Shown: positions 54,317-64,000, numbered from the stretch's first letter. The stretch: 64,000 nucleotides of DNA from Stutzerimonas stutzeri (GCF_024448715.1 NZ_JAMOHZ010000005.1:372001-436000); one strand, 5' to 3'. The notes: generated by a model not told the origin, from the sequence alone. Numbers and translations are program-made.

Positions 54317-55696
54317 ATGTACATACTCATGGCTGTCGTGTTTTTCATTGGCTATCTATGCATAGCCTTCGAACACCCGTTGAGAATCGACAAGGCAGCG
54401 GCTGCACTTCTTACAGCCGTGCTGTGCTGGACCGTGCTGGTACTGGGCGCAGACTCGATCGTCCCGATGTTGCAATCGGGCAGCCACGATCCAGCCGACT
54501 CGTCGGCGGTGGTCGAGTCACTGCGGCATCATCTGGGTGAAATTTCGGAAATCCTGTTCTTCCTGCTTGGCGCGATGACAATCGTCGAGCTGATCGACTC
54601 TCACGAAGGTTTCAAGGTCATCACCGACCGCATCCAGACCCGCAAGCGCGTCCATTTGCTATGGATCATTGGTCTCCTGACCTTCTTCCTGTCTGCCGCG
54701 CTGGACAACCTGACCACCACAATCGTCATGGTCTCGTTGCTGCGCAAACTGATTCGCGGCCGCCCGGAACGCTGGCTCTACGTGGGCGTCGTGGTCATCG
54801 CCGCTAACGCAGGCGGTGCCTGGTCGCCGATTGGCGACGTGACCACCACCATGCTCTGGATCGGCGGTCAGATCACAGCGCCCGGCATCATCACCGGTCT
54901 GTTCCTGCCGAGCCTGGTATGCCTGTTGGTGCCATTATTCATTCTCAGTTTCCGTTTGCGTGGCGAGGCGCCTCGGCCCCGTGCCCGCACCCACCTGGGC
55001 GAGGAGGTTCCGCCTAGCACTACGCCGTTCGAACGCAACCTGGTGCTGGTGCTCGGCCTCGGCGCCCTACTATTCGTGCCGATTTTCAAGACCGTGACAC
55101 ACCTACCGCCGTACATGGGCATCCTCTTCGGCCTCGGCGTGCTTTGGATCACTACTGAGTTCATCCATCGCCACAAAAATGACGAAGACAAGCATCCGCT
55201 TTCCGTGGTCGGCGTTTTGCGCAAGGTCGACACCCCTAGCGTATTGTTCTTCCTCGGCATCCTGCTGGCGGTCGCCGCACTTGCCACCGCTGGCCACCTG
55301 ACCCAAGTCGCCACCGCGCTACGTGAATCGCTGGGCCATATCTATCCGATCAGCTATTCCATCGGCCTGCTTTCGGCAGTGGTGGATAACGTGCCGCTGG
55401 TGGCCGGCTCGATGAAAATGTACCCGCTGGTTACCCCAGCCATGCTAGCCGCGGCCTCCCCTGAGGAGACCGGCTGGTTGTCGCAGTTCATAGTCGATGG
55501 CAACTTCTGGGAAATGCTCGCCTACTGCGCCGGCACAGGCGGCAGCACGCTGATCATCGGCTCGGCTGCAGGTGTTGCGGCAATGGGCATGGAGAGGATC
55601 AGCTTCACCTGGTACATCAAGCGCGTCAGCCTGCTGGCTTTCCTCGGCTACACTGCTGGTGCCGTCACCTATGTCGGTATTCTTGCTCTGCGTTAA
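54317..55696 (+). CDS. nhaD: Na+/H+ antiporter NhaD
   Basis: 459-residue inner-membrane antiporter exporting Na+/Li+ at high pH or salinity. About 12 transmembrane helices. Family motifs: ALDNLTTTIVMVSLLRK (about 125-141), AGGAWSPIGDVTTTMLWIGG and VVDNVPLVAGSM, with Asp/Asn/Thr ion-binding residues. GGAG lies upstream of the ATG. The gene fits a salt-tolerant Pseudomonas. A weak terminator follows. Confidence 0.94.
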   Translation: MYILMAVVFFIGYLCIAFEHPLRIDKAAAALLTAVLCWTVLVLGADSIVPMLQSGSHDPADSSAVVESLRHHLGEISEILFFLLGAMTIVELIDSHEGFKVITDRIQTRKRVHLLWIIGLLTFFLSAALDNLTTTIVMVSLLRKLIRGRPERWLYVGVVVIAANAGGAWSPIGDVTTTMLWIGGQITAPGIITGLFLPSLVCLLVPLFILSFRLRGEAPRPRARTHLGEEVPPSTTPFERNLVLVLGLGALLFVPIFKTVTHLPPYMGILFGLGVLWITTEFIHRHKNDEDKHPLSVVGVLRKVDTPSVLFFLGILLAVAALATAGHLTQVATALRESLGHIYPISYSIGLLSAVVDNVPLVAGSMKMYPLVTPAMLAAASPEETGWLSQFIVDGNFWEMLAYCAGTGGSTLIIGSAAGVAAMGMERISFTWYIKRVSLLAFLGYTAGAVTYVGILALR

Positions 55697-55717
55697 CGAC
55701 ACGCCGCTAGCCCTGGT

Positions 55718-55762
55718 CCGTTGATGTCGCGTAAAGCAGACTCAACGGGTGGGCTTTTTATA
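55718..55762 (+). terminator. Possible terminator after nhaD
   Basis: CCGTTGA (55718-55724) / TCAACGG (55742-55748), 17-base loop, then GGGCTTTTTA. The long loop makes it uncertain. Confidence 0.45.
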
Positions 55763-55776
55763 GTCATGGAATCGCG

Positions 55777-56073
55777 ATGACCGTCAGCAAGACAAAAAGC
55801 AGTTTCTATCGTCGACTCTACGTCGCCTGGCTGATCGACAGCGGCGCAGCTACCAGCGTGCCAGCGCTGGTGGAGGCGACCGGAATGCCCAGACGCACGG
55901 CTCAAGACACCCTGGCTGCGCTGGCCGATCTCGATATCGATTGCCGTTTCGTCCAGGAAAACGGCGAGCGACACAATGCCGGCCATTACTCCATTCACAG
56001 CTGGGGGGCCATCGACCGGCAATGGATTGAGCACAACCTGTCCCAGCTCAAATCCGTTCTCGACTATCCGTAA
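55777..56073 (+). CDS. Small winged-helix/HTH protein
   Basis: 98 residues. A helix-turn-helix is suggested by SVPALVEATGMPRRTAQDTLAALADLD (about 27-53), like replication-initiator or Fic-type winged helices, followed by a short beta wing (CRFVQENGERHNAGHYSIHSWG). No effector domain. GGAA precedes the ATG. It lies 80 bases after nhaD and could regulate it or its own gene; this is inference. Homologues occur in Pseudomonas as uncharacterised proteins. Confidence 0.75.
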   Translation: MTVSKTKSSFYRRLYVAWLIDSGAATSVPALVEATGMPRRTAQDTLAALADLDIDCRFVQENGERHNAGHYSIHSWGAIDRQWIEHNLSQLKSVLDYP

Positions 56074-56150
56074 ATGATGCCGGGCTTGCGGACAGAAGCC
56101 GAACATTTGGACGCTGCTAAGCCCATCGTTTCAAAGAGTTCGGGTATTCG

Positions 56151-56264
56151 GTGCGCCTATTCACCGTAATGCTGATGCTAGCCACGGCACCGCTCTGCTG
56201 CGTGCAGTCGGCGCCGCCAGAACTATCCATCGGTAGGGTGGCTGGTTATCGCGGCGACCGCTAA
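56151..56264 (+). CDS. Possible small exported peptide or gene remnant (GTG start)
   Basis: 37-codon frame with GTG start: a hydrophobic, signal-like N-terminus (RLFTVMLMLATAPLCCVQS) and a short tail. No good Shine-Dalgarno, and the 3' half includes a GTAGGGTGG family B border. It could be a truncated gene or chance. Confidence 0.25.
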   Translation: MRLFTVMLMLATAPLCCVQSAPPELSIGRVAGYRGDR

Positions 56265-56298
56265 GCTGTGGTCCTTTTCGCGAGCATGGTCCGCCTCG

Positions 56299-57465
56299 AT
56301 GTCCGAACGCCCCGCTCTATTCCCGGTTCTGCTGGCCGGAGCTACGCTGCTGCTGGTAGTCCATGGGTTAGGCCGTTTCGTCTATACCCCGCTGCTGCCT
56401 TGGCTGGTGGAAGACGGCGTACTAACGGTGCAACAAGGGGCGAACATCGCCAGCTGGAACTATCTGGGCTATCTCATCGGCGCGTTGCTCGCCTTGCGCT
56501 GGCACCGGGTCACGCAGATTCGTCGGAGCCTACCCTGGGCACTGGCGCTGCATGTGCTTAGTACGCTGGCGCAGACTCAGGCCGAATCGGCGGAAGCTCT
56601 TTCTGCACTACGCCTGCTCAACGGCATCAGCAACGGGCTGGTTTTCGTCCAGGCGCCGTCGTTGATCCTCGAATGGCTGGCGCGCCATCGTCGCGTTTCT
56701 TCCAGTGGGCTTGTCTATCTGGGCGTCTGCGTGGGGCTGATTCTTTCCAGCCTATTGGTAAGCCTTAGCAATGGCTTACTGGAGGGGGCCGAACGCTGGT
56801 GGCCCGCGGCGCTGCTTTCGATTCCTCTGGCATGGTGGGGTTGGCGGCAACTGGCGCGACTGGATATGCCCGAGGAAGTACCTGCCGAAAAACCGGAACA
56901 ACTTAGCGGCCGCCTGCTGGATCGCGCCAGCACACCGCTATTCTTGTCCTATGCCGGCGCTGGGATGGGTTACATCCTGCCGATGACCTTCCTACCCATG
57001 GTGGCGCGCCTCCAGGTCGAACCCGGCAGCTCGCTTATCGAAAGCAGCTGGCTGGTGGTCGCAGTCGCGACGCTCCCCTCACCCTGGCTGTGGAATCGTC
57101 TCGGCGCCCTGCTCGGCGATATCCGGGCCCTGCGTTTAAGTTATGTCACCCAATTGGCCGGCGTCCTGGCGGCGCTATTGCTACCGGGTGCGCCGGGCAT
57201 CCTGCTGTGCGCCGTGTTGGTCGGCGGCACCTTTCTCGGCACGGTATTGCTAACCCAGCGTCTGGCCCGCGCGCTGCACCCGCACCAGGGGCCGCGACTT
57301 TCCGCAGCGCTGATTGCGCTCTACAGCCTGACCCAGCTGGCCGGCCCTTGGCTCACCGGGGTCTGGCTGAACATGGGTGGCACGCTGCACAGCGCCTTCT
57401 GGCTCGGTGCCGGCGCGCTGCTTTGGGGATTGATCTGGATGCTGCTGGTGCCACGCCGCGACTGA
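56299..57465 (+). CDS. YbfB/YjiJ-family MFS transporter
   Basis: 388 residues, about 12 transmembrane helices. The N-terminal GRFVYTPLLPWLVEDGVLTVQQGAN (about 25-49) is the YbfB/YjiJ-family signature region. Substrate unknown. No strong ribosome site is visible before the ATG at 56299. 45 bases separate it from rlmF. Confidence 0.87.
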   Translation: MSERPALFPVLLAGATLLLVVHGLGRFVYTPLLPWLVEDGVLTVQQGANIASWNYLGYLIGALLALRWHRVTQIRRSLPWALALHVLSTLAQTQAESAEALSALRLLNGISNGLVFVQAPSLILEWLARHRRVSSSGLVYLGVCVGLILSSLLVSLSNGLLEGAERWWPAALLSIPLAWWGWRQLARLDMPEEVPAEKPEQLSGRLLDRASTPLFLSYAGAGMGYILPMTFLPMVARLQVEPGSSLIESSWLVVAVATLPSPWLWNRLGALLGDIRALRLSYVTQLAGVLAALLLPGAPGILLCAVLVGGTFLGTVLLTQRLARALHPHQGPRLSAALIALYSLTQLAGPWLTGVWLNMGGTLHSAFWLGAGALLWGLIWMLLVPRRD

Positions 57466-57510
57466 AAGCTGTGGGACAATTCCGTTCTTCATCGATACCA
57501 GCGCCCGATC

Positions 57511-58515
57511 ATGCCCGCCCCGAAATCAACCAACGCCGCCTCACGCGCCGCTAAGCCCGCCAACGACAAGGCCATACTGCACCCTCGCAATCGCCATACG
57601 GGGCGCTACGACTTTCCCGCACTGCTTGCCGGCAGTCCGGAGCTGTCGGAATTCGTGATACTCAATCCCTATGGCAAACAGAGCATCGATTTCGCCAACC
57701 CAAATGCGGTGCGCGTGTTCAACCGTGCGCTGCTCAAGCGGTTCTACGGCATCGCTCACTGGGATATCCCGCCGGGTTATCTGTGCCCACCGATACCTGG
57801 CCGGGCCGACTATCTGCATGGGCTCGCTGACCTGCTCGCCGACGGTAATGCCGGCAAGATTCCACGCGGTTCAGCTATCCATGTCTTAGATGTCGGTACT
57901 GGCGCCAACTGCATCTATCCGCTGATCGGTTTGCACGAATATGGCTGGTGCTTTACCGGCTCGGACATCGACACCATAGCGCTGGCCTCAGCACGCACCA
58001 TCGTCACCGCAAACAAACTCGACAAAAACATCGCGCTACGCCAACAGCCTGATCCACGGCATATATTTGAGGGTCTGTTACAGGCTGGCGATCGCTTCGA
58101 CGTCACCCTGTGCAACCCGCCGTTCCATGCGTCGCAGGCCGAGGCCAACAGCGGCAGCCAGCGCAAATGGCGGAATCTCGGCAAGCTCGACCCAAAGCGC
58201 AAGCTGCCAGCACTCAACTTCGGCGGTCAGGCGGCAGAACTTTGGTGCGAAGGGGGTGAGGCGGCATTTGTTGCTCGGCTGGCGGATGAGAGCAGGGACG
58301 TGGCGCAGCAGGTCTATTGGTTCAGCACGCTCGTTTCGAAAGCGAGCAACGTCGCACCTTTGCAGGCAAAGCTGAAGAAGCTGGGGGCCTCAGCGATTCG
58401 CGTCATCGAGATGGCGCAAGGGCAGAAACGCAGCCGTTTCGTCGCCTGGACTTTTTTAAGCGAAGAACAGCAAAGCGAATGGCGCACAACGCACTGGAAT
58501 CGCCAACCGGGCTGA
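57511..58515 (+). CDS. rlmF: 23S rRNA (A1618-N6)-methyltransferase RlmF
   Basis: Adds m6A at A1618 in 23S rRNA. 334 residues. A basic N-terminus precedes the conserved [15 protein letters not shown], the SAM motif [16 protein letters not shown] (about 125-140) and the catalytic NPPF (202-205). The stop TGA directly abuts the opposing stop of the GNAT gene (TGATCA at 58513-58518). Confidence 0.95.
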   Translation: MPAPKSTNAASRAAKPANDKAILHPRNRHTGRYDFPALLAGSPELSEFVILNPYGKQSIDFANPNAVRVFNRALLKRFYGIAHWDIPPGYLCPPIPGRADYLHGLADLLADGNAGKIPRGSAIHVLDVGTGANCIYPLIGLHEYGWCFTGSDIDTIALASARTIVTANKLDKNIALRQQPDPRHIFEGLLQAGDRFDVTLCNPPFHASQAEANSGSQRKWRNLGKLDPKRKLPALNFGGQAAELWCEGGEAAFVARLADESRDVAQQVYWFSTLVSKASNVAPLQAKLKKLGASAIRVIEMAQGQKRSRFVAWTFLSEEQQSEWRTTHWNRQPG

Positions 58516-58947
58516 TCAGTTCAGCGAGCGACGAAAGTACTTTGGCGCATCCTCGTAACCCAGTCGCGCATAGAAACGATGGGCACCTTCGCGGCGTGTA
58601 TCGCAATGGAGCTCCATACGATCACAGCCGCGGACTCGGGCACGATCTTCTGCCGCCCGCTCCAGCAGCGCACCGATACCCAGGCCACGTGCCGCCGAAT
58701 CGACACAGAGGTAACTGATTCGGCAGAAGTCGCCGGCAAGTGCCAGTTGCAAGATGAAATGCAGAGAGATGAACCCGAGCACCTGGCCGCCATCGCCCTC
58801 GGCCACCAACAGGCAGGCATCGTCGTGACTCATTTGCTGCAGTAGGCGACGGTCAATGAAGGCATCGGCTGCGGGATAGCCGAGGTCGGCAAGCAAGCGG
58901 GTTATCGCTGCAGCATCACCATGGTTCGCGTCGCGCACGCTGGGCAT
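58516..58947 (-). CDS. GNAT-family N-acetyltransferase
   Basis: 143 residues. The acetyl-CoA motif is RGLGIGALLERAAEDRARVRG (about 91-111, R/QxxGxG/A pattern), with the C-terminal HRFYARLGYED (about 125-135). Acceptor substrate unknown. Three bases separate it from the upstream 63-residue gene, so they are co-transcribed. Confidence 0.88.
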   Translation of the reverse strand: MPSVRDANHGDAAAITRLLADLGYPAADAFIDRRLLQQMSHDDACLLVAEGDGGQVLGFISLHFILQLALAGDFCRISYLCVDSAARGLGIGALLERAAEDRARVRGCDRMELHCDTRREGAHRFYARLGYEDAPKYFRRSLN

Positions 58948-58950
58948 AGC

Positions 58951-59142
58951 TCAGACAGCCACGTCCCAGAGTTGCTTGTTTTTCAGCGCCATGGTCTGAA
59001 TATAACGCGGTTCGCCGTTGATCTCCTCCAGCTCGGTCATGCCGGCGAGCTCGCCGACCACGCGGTAGCGCTTGCCGACACGCTTGTCCTGCAACGGGTA
59101 GAGCTGGGCGATCTGTTGGGCGAGTTCGGTAAGAGTGGACAT
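58951..59142 (-). CDS. Small conserved protein of unknown function
   Basis: 63 residues, soluble, rich in Leu, Glu and Arg: N-terminal helix STLTELAQQIAQLYPLQDKR, then beta-like KRYRVVGELAGMTELEEING and C-terminal QTMALKNKQLWDVAV. GGAG lies 9 bases before the ATG, supporting it as real. I do not recognise a named family. Coupled to the GNAT gene. Confidence 0.7.
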   Translation of the reverse strand: MSTLTELAQQIAQLYPLQDKRVGKRYRVVGELAGMTELEEINGEPRYIQTMALKNKQLWDVAV

Positions 59143-59289
59143 GGTTCGGTAGCTCCAGATAACTGCATGCCGCAGCTTTTTACAGGGCTTTGATTACGAT
59201 TCTGCGACAGCTTTTATTCGTCTCGCTTGTTGGAGCCATCTGCGACGAATTGATTCCATAAAGCCCGCAAAAACTACCAGATCGGTCGA

Positions 59290-59412
59290 TCAACAGATTC
59301 CCACGCCCAACTGGAGCAACGCCAGCCCACCCTGCTGCCAGCCCCACCAAGCTACCAACAGCAGCAGCGACGCCAACACGGCACCGCCTGTCCACAGCCA
59401 TCCGGCACGCAT
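59290..59412 (-). CDS. 40-residue single-pass membrane protein overlapping the MFS stop
   Basis: The frame begins MRAGWLWTGGAVLASLLLLV and contains one hydrophobic helix (about 6-24) rich in Trp near the interface (WLW, AWWGW). Its ATG shares one base with the TGA of the MFS gene (TGATG), a classic translational-coupling overlap. It may be a small subunit or regulator of the transporter. Unreported in the usual annotations because of its size. Real coding status is likely but unproved. Confidence 0.55.
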   Translation of the reverse strand: MRAGWLWTGGAVLASLLLLVAWWGWQQGGLALLQLGVGIC

Positions 59413-60626
59413 CACGCCGGCGCTCCGGCCGCCAGACGCACGCGCTCGACGGGCTGCTCGCGAATCGGCCAGTTCAGCGCGGCGGCCATCAGACTGAGCG
59501 CAATCGAAATTTGCCAGACCAGATCGTAGCTGCCGGTCTGGTCATACACCCAGCCACCCAGCCAGCCGCCGAAGAACGAGCCGATCTGATGGAAAAGGAA
59601 AACGAGTCCGCCAAGCATCGACAGGTTGCGCACGCCGAACAGCGTCGCGACCGTACCGTTGGTCAGCGGCACCGTGGACAGCCACAGCAGGCCCATCGCG
59701 ATGCCGAAGGCATAGGCGGTCCAGAGCGTCAGCGGGGCGAAGAAGAACGCGCTGATGACCACGGCCCGGAGCAGATAGAGCGCCGTCAACAACTTGGGCT
59801 TCGAGTAGCAGCCACCCAACCAGCCCGCCGTGTACGTGCCGACCACATTGAACAGCCCGACCAGCGCCAGCACCGTGGTGCCCGCCGCCGCCGGCAAACG
59901 CTGATCCACCAGATAGGCTGGCAGGTGTATGCCGATGAACACCACCTGAAAACCGCAGACGAAGAAACCCAGCGCCAGCAGGCGGAAACCGGGATGACTG
60001 ACGGCCTCGCGCAACGCCTCACCCAGCGATTGCTGCGGACCAGTCACCGGTGCGGGCGGCCCGCTGCGCAGCATGAGCGCCAGCGGCATGATCAGCGCCA
60101 CCAGCAGCCCCAGCGCCAGCAACGCCGACGACCAACCCAGCCAGCCGATCAGGCCGAGCGTGCCGGGAAGCATCGCAAACTGACCAAAGGATCCCGCAGC
60201 ACTGGCGATACCCATCGCCATGCTGCGCTTCTCGGCAGGCACCGCGCGGCCGACCGCACCGAGAATCACCGAAAACGAGGTACCGGAAAGGCCAAGGCCA
60301 ATCAATAGCCCGGCGCTCAGCGAGAGCGACGCTGGCGAGTCCGCACCAGCCATCAGCAGCAGACCCGCAGCGTAGAGCACTCCGCCAAGCAGTACCGCGC
60401 GGGCAACGCCGAAGCGATCGGCCAGCGCGCCGGTGACCGGCTGCGCCAGCCCCCAGATCAGGTTTTGCAAGGCAATGGCGAAGGCAAAGACCTCACGCCC
60501 CCAGCCGAACTCCGCGCTCATTGGCGGTAAAAACAGACCAAAACCATGCCGCGTGCCGAGCGAGACGGCCAAAATCAACGAACCACCCAGCAGGATCCAC
60601 GTACTGTTGCGCCATATCGAGTTCAT
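59412..60626 (-). CDS. MFS transporter of the oxalate/monocarboxylate-like group
   Basis: 404 residues, 12 transmembrane helices. The helix 2-3 loop GALADRFGVARAVLLGG (about 72-88) is the MFS motif A. Helix 1 region SLGTRHGFGLFLPPMS (about 22-37) resembles the OFA/MCT-type carriers. Substrate unknown. I start at MNSIWRNSTWILLGG; the longer frame to 61043 runs across the yejK promoter. A 40-residue membrane ORF follows with coupling overlap. Confidence 0.87.
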   Translation of the reverse strand: MNSIWRNSTWILLGGSLILAVSLGTRHGFGLFLPPMSAEFGWGREVFAFAIALQNLIWGLAQPVTGALADRFGVARAVLLGGVLYAAGLLLMAGADSPASLSLSAGLLIGLGLSGTSFSVILGAVGRAVPAEKRSMAMGIASAAGSFGQFAMLPGTLGLIGWLGWSSALLALGLLVALIMPLALMLRSGPPAPVTGPQQSLGEALREAVSHPGFRLLALGFFVCGFQVVFIGIHLPAYLVDQRLPAAAGTTVLALVGLFNVVGTYTAGWLGGCYSKPKLLTALYLLRAVVISAFFFAPLTLWTAYAFGIAMGLLWLSTVPLTNGTVATLFGVRNLSMLGGLVFLFHQIGSFFGGWLGGWVYDQTGSYDLVWQISIALSLMAAALNWPIREQPVERVRLAAGAPA

Positions 60627-60767
60627 CGTCGACACACTTAGCAAAAACGGAAGGATCCATCTTACTCGCATAAGGCCACCCGACCGCATCCACTTTTTTT
60701 GCCCAGCGGCAGGCACGACTGCTCGGTTAAACTGCCGCCTATTTGCCTCACCCGACGCGAGTACCTC

Positions 60768-61775
60768 ATGCCCATTCGCCACTGCATTGTTCATCTGATC
60801 GAGAAAAAGCCGGACGGTAGCCCTGCCGTACTTCATGCTCGAGACTCGGAGCTGAGCGAGTCCCAGGCCATCGAAAATCTTCTGGCCGATCTCAACGAGA
60901 GCTATAACGCCAAGCAAGGCAAGGCCTGGGGCTACTTCCACGACGAATCCGGCGCTTATCCGTTCAGCGGCTGGCTCAGCCAGTACATGGAAAGCAACCA
61001 GGACTTCACCGCATTCAGCCGGCAGGCGGTGGAACATCTGCAAAAGCTGATGGAAGAGTCGAACCTCTCAACTGGCGGCCACGTGCTCTTCGCCCATTAC
61101 CAGCAGGGCATGACTGATTACCTGGCGATCGCCCTGCTGCACCACAGCAACGGCGTCACGGTCACCGATTCGCTGGATGTCGCACCAGCCAAGCACCTAG
61201 ATCTCGGTCAGCTGCACCTGGCGACGCGGATAAACCTGTCCGAGTGGAAGAACAACCAGCAATCGAAACAATACATCTCGTTCATCAAGGGCAAGAACGG
61301 CAAGAAGGTCTCGGAATACTTCCGCGACTTCATCGGCTGCCAGGAAGGCGTCGATGGCCCCGGCGAGACCCGCACGCTGCTCAAGGCCTTCAGCGACTAC
61401 GTCGAGAGCGAAGACCTGCCAGAAGAAAAAGCCCGCGAGAAAACCAGCGCACTAGTGGGTTATGCCAGCAGCCAGGCGAAGATCGGCGAGCCGATGTCGC
61501 TGGAGGAGCTGTCCGGCGTGATCGACGAAGAGCGACCGCGCGCCTTCTATGAGCACATCCGCAACAAGGACTACGGTCTCTCGCCGGAAATTCCGGCCGA
61601 CAAGCGCACCCTCAACCAGTTTCAGCGTTTCACCGGACGCGCCGAGGGACTGTCGATCAGCTTCGAATCGCATCTGCTGGGCTCGAAAATCGAATACGAC
61701 GAAGCCCGCAACATGCTGATCATCCGCCAACTGCCAACGCAGCTGACCGACCAGCTCAAGCGCCGCAAGGACTGA
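60768..61775 (+). CDS. yejK: Nucleoid-associated protein YejK (NdpA)
   Basis: 335-residue DNA-associated protein of the 37-kDa nucleoid family; it binds topoisomerase IV and gyrase in E. coli. Family N-terminus [17 protein letters not shown] and blocks FSGWLSQYM and [12 protein letters not shown] are present. Start at 60768 fits the family; a longer frame to 60699 lacks support. Divergent from the MFS gene. Confidence 0.95.
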   Translation: MPIRHCIVHLIEKKPDGSPAVLHARDSELSESQAIENLLADLNESYNAKQGKAWGYFHDESGAYPFSGWLSQYMESNQDFTAFSRQAVEHLQKLMEESNLSTGGHVLFAHYQQGMTDYLAIALLHHSNGVTVTDSLDVAPAKHLDLGQLHLATRINLSEWKNNQQSKQYISFIKGKNGKKVSEYFRDFIGCQEGVDGPGETRTLLKAFSDYVESEDLPEEKAREKTSALVGYASSQAKIGEPMSLEELSGVIDEERPRAFYEHIRNKDYGLSPEIPADKRTLNQFQRFTGRAEGLSISFESHLLGSKIEYDEARNMLIIRQLPTQLTDQLKRRKD

Positions 61776-61826
61776 TACTCCACCTGCGGTTCATCGCACT
61801 GTAGCGACAGGCCACAGCAAAGCGAC

Positions 61827-61854
61827 CCGCGGACCGGCAATGACCGATCCGCGG
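61827..61854. terminator. Hairpin between convergent yejK and GST genes
   Basis: CCGCGGACCGG (61827-61837) / CCGATCCGCGG (61844-61854), one mismatch, 6-base loop. No T-run on either strand, so terminator function is only possible. Confidence 0.4.
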
Positions 61855-61864
61855 ATCCTGCGCA

Positions 61865-62803
61865 TCAACGGGCGTCGATGCGATAGCCGATACGCGGGAA
61901 GTGCACGTGTACCACCCCGGCACGCTCATCTTCGCGGCGCAGGATCAAGTCTTCGACGCCGGCAAACACCAGCTCACCCTCGACAGGATCGGTGCCGTAA
62001 TCCACGGCGGAAATCGTCACCTGCTGGCCGGCCTGGAAACCGTTGGGCTCGAAGAACGCCTCGTCCGGCAAGGCAGCTGGAGTGGAACTGCGGGCGATTG
62101 CCACGGCCTCTTCGGCAGACAGCTCGGAAAGCGAGCCATGGCCGACAGCCAATACTTTGCCAAGCCAGGTGGCAACGTCCGGATAGTCATCTACCAGCGG
62201 CGCGGTAACCGGTGTGCCCTTAAGGAACCAAAGGCAATGGGCGACGGCGAAATCGGCTACGCAAGGCACGCTGCCCAGCAAAAACTCCCCGTTCTCGCGC
62301 GCCAGCTGTTGTTGCAGGCGAGCCATCAATACTGGCCAGTGGCTCTTAGCCTGCTCCAGCGGAATGCGTGACACCGAACCACTGCCGAACAATGCGGCGC
62401 GGTCCTTACTGAAGACCTGAATAAACTCCTTGGGTACCTGAGCGAAGCGCAGGGCCATGGATTCGGGCTGGAAAACCAGACTCACAGCATGCAGGAACAA
62501 CACCGAGTCAGCCCACAGTGCCAGCGTCGCAGCTACGAATTCGTGCCCTTCGGGGAACAAGGCCGGCGTGCTTTTCTCGGCTTCAAGGCGGCGGGCCATC
62601 AGCGCGGTATCGCAATACACATCGGCGCCAACCTGGAGCACCGGGGTACGCCGATAACCACCGGTCAGCGCGGTCAGGTCCGGCTTGGGCATCACCGGTG
62701 GTATCTGTACCGAACGCCAGGAAAGCTGCTTGAAACCCAGCATCAGACGCGCCTTTTCGGCGAAGGGAGAGGTGGGGTAGTGGTGCAGAATCAGTTCATA
62801 CAT
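61865..62803 (-). CDS. Glutathione S-transferase-like protein with C-terminal extension
   Basis: 312 residues, about 100 longer than standard GSTs. Thioredoxin-fold N-terminus (about 1-80): YELILHHYPTSPFAEKARLML, with S12 as candidate catalytic residue and TPVLQVG as cis-Pro motif. All-helical GST C-terminal domain (about 95-220). A C-terminal beta-rich extension (about 230-312) ends VHVHFPRIGYRIDAR and is not part of the GST fold. Homologues exist in Pseudomonas; function unknown. Confidence 0.85.
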   Translation of the reverse strand: MYELILHHYPTSPFAEKARLMLGFKQLSWRSVQIPPVMPKPDLTALTGGYRRTPVLQVGADVYCDTALMARRLEAEKSTPALFPEGHEFVAATLALWADSVLFLHAVSLVFQPESMALRFAQVPKEFIQVFSKDRAALFGSGSVSRIPLEQAKSHWPVLMARLQQQLARENGEFLLGSVPCVADFAVAHCLWFLKGTPVTAPLVDDYPDVATWLGKVLAVGHGSLSELSAEEAVAIARSSTPAALPDEAFFEPNGFQAGQQVTISAVDYGTDPVEGELVFAGVEDLILRREDERAGVVHVHFPRIGYRIDAR

Positions 62804-62870
62804 TGCAGGCTCCGCCAGTCTTGTAGGTAGACCGGCAGCTTACTCGGCCCGGCCGAGGCAGCCTACCCGT

Positions 62871-64000
<1,130 letters not shown>

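Noticed and set aside
58516-59142. GNAT toxin-antitoxin module
   Set aside because: The partner lacks a ribbon-helix-helix domain and lies upstream with ordinary housekeeping context; evidence is insufficient.

Overview
The window is a gene-dense, GC-rich bacterial chromosome segment. Its gene order is that of a Pseudomonas core-genome block: tadA - multicopper oxidase - guaA - guaB ... xseA ... leuA ... der-bamB-yfgM-hisS-ispG-rodZ-pilF-rlmN-ndk - isc operon - cysE-trmJ / suhB - secF-secD-yajC-tgt-queA - lptG-lptF / pepA-holC-valS. Together with the accessory genes seen here (endA, a DUF2238/DUF2784 pair, nhaD, a short UPF0213 GIY-YIG gene), this fits the Pseudomonas stutzeri (Stutzerimonas) group best. 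The genus-level call is firm; the species-group call is inference. I see no IS element, prophage, CRISPR array, integrase or toxin-antitoxin pair. Both ends cut through genes: tadA on the left and mltF on the right.

Layout. 1-6.2 kb: tadA (partial), a Tat-exported multicopper oxidase, a DUF1206 membrane protein, and guaA/guaB (GMP synthesis) with a sigma70-type promoter ahead of guaB. 6.3-19.7 kb: mixed single genes (zinc-ribbon protein, xseA, a TerC-CBS membrane protein, M23 peptidase, isochorismatase-type hydrolase, MscS-type channel, leuA, zinc alcohol dehydrogenase, endA, DUF2238, DUF2784) and an omega-amidase/aminotransferase pair. 20.9-30.1 kb, minus strand: der, then a tight bamB-to-ndk run covering envelope assembly, translation, isoprenoid synthesis, cell shape, type IV pili and rRNA modification. 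30.3-37.5 kb, minus strand: the complete iscRSUA-hscBA-fdx-iscX operon with an IscR type 1 operator, then cysE and trmJ. 37.7-44.6 kb: suhB, then glycine-zipper protein, secF, secD, yajC, tgt, queA. 44.7-54 kb: tRNA-Leu(CAA), a cold-shock gene with a long leader, an RDD protein, lptFG facing pepA-holC-valS. 54-64 kb: nhaD, a small HTH protein, two MFS transporters, rlmF, a GNAT acetyltransferase, yejK, a GST-like protein, a GIY-YIG protein and mltF.

How the genes work together. The main functional units are GMP synthesis (guaBA), Fe-S cluster assembly (isc) with cysteine supply (cysE) and a cluster-using radical-SAM enzyme nearby (rlmN), outer-membrane assembly (bamB, lptFG, secDF-yajC) and tRNA/rRNA modification (tadA, rlmN, trmJ, tgt, queA, rlmF).

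Most features are conserved housekeeping genes. The less ordinary material is: a multicopper oxidase whose type 1 copper axial position reads Leu; two families of intergenic inverted repeats; a cluster of perfect hairpins between an alcohol dehydrogenase and endA; a dyad just downstream of the IscR operator; a palindrome enclosing the ndk -10 box; a 40-residue membrane ORF overlapping an MFS stop codon; a possible leaderless mltF start; and abutting convergent stop codons (rlmF/GNAT). I do not see a convincing new multi-gene system and do not claim one.
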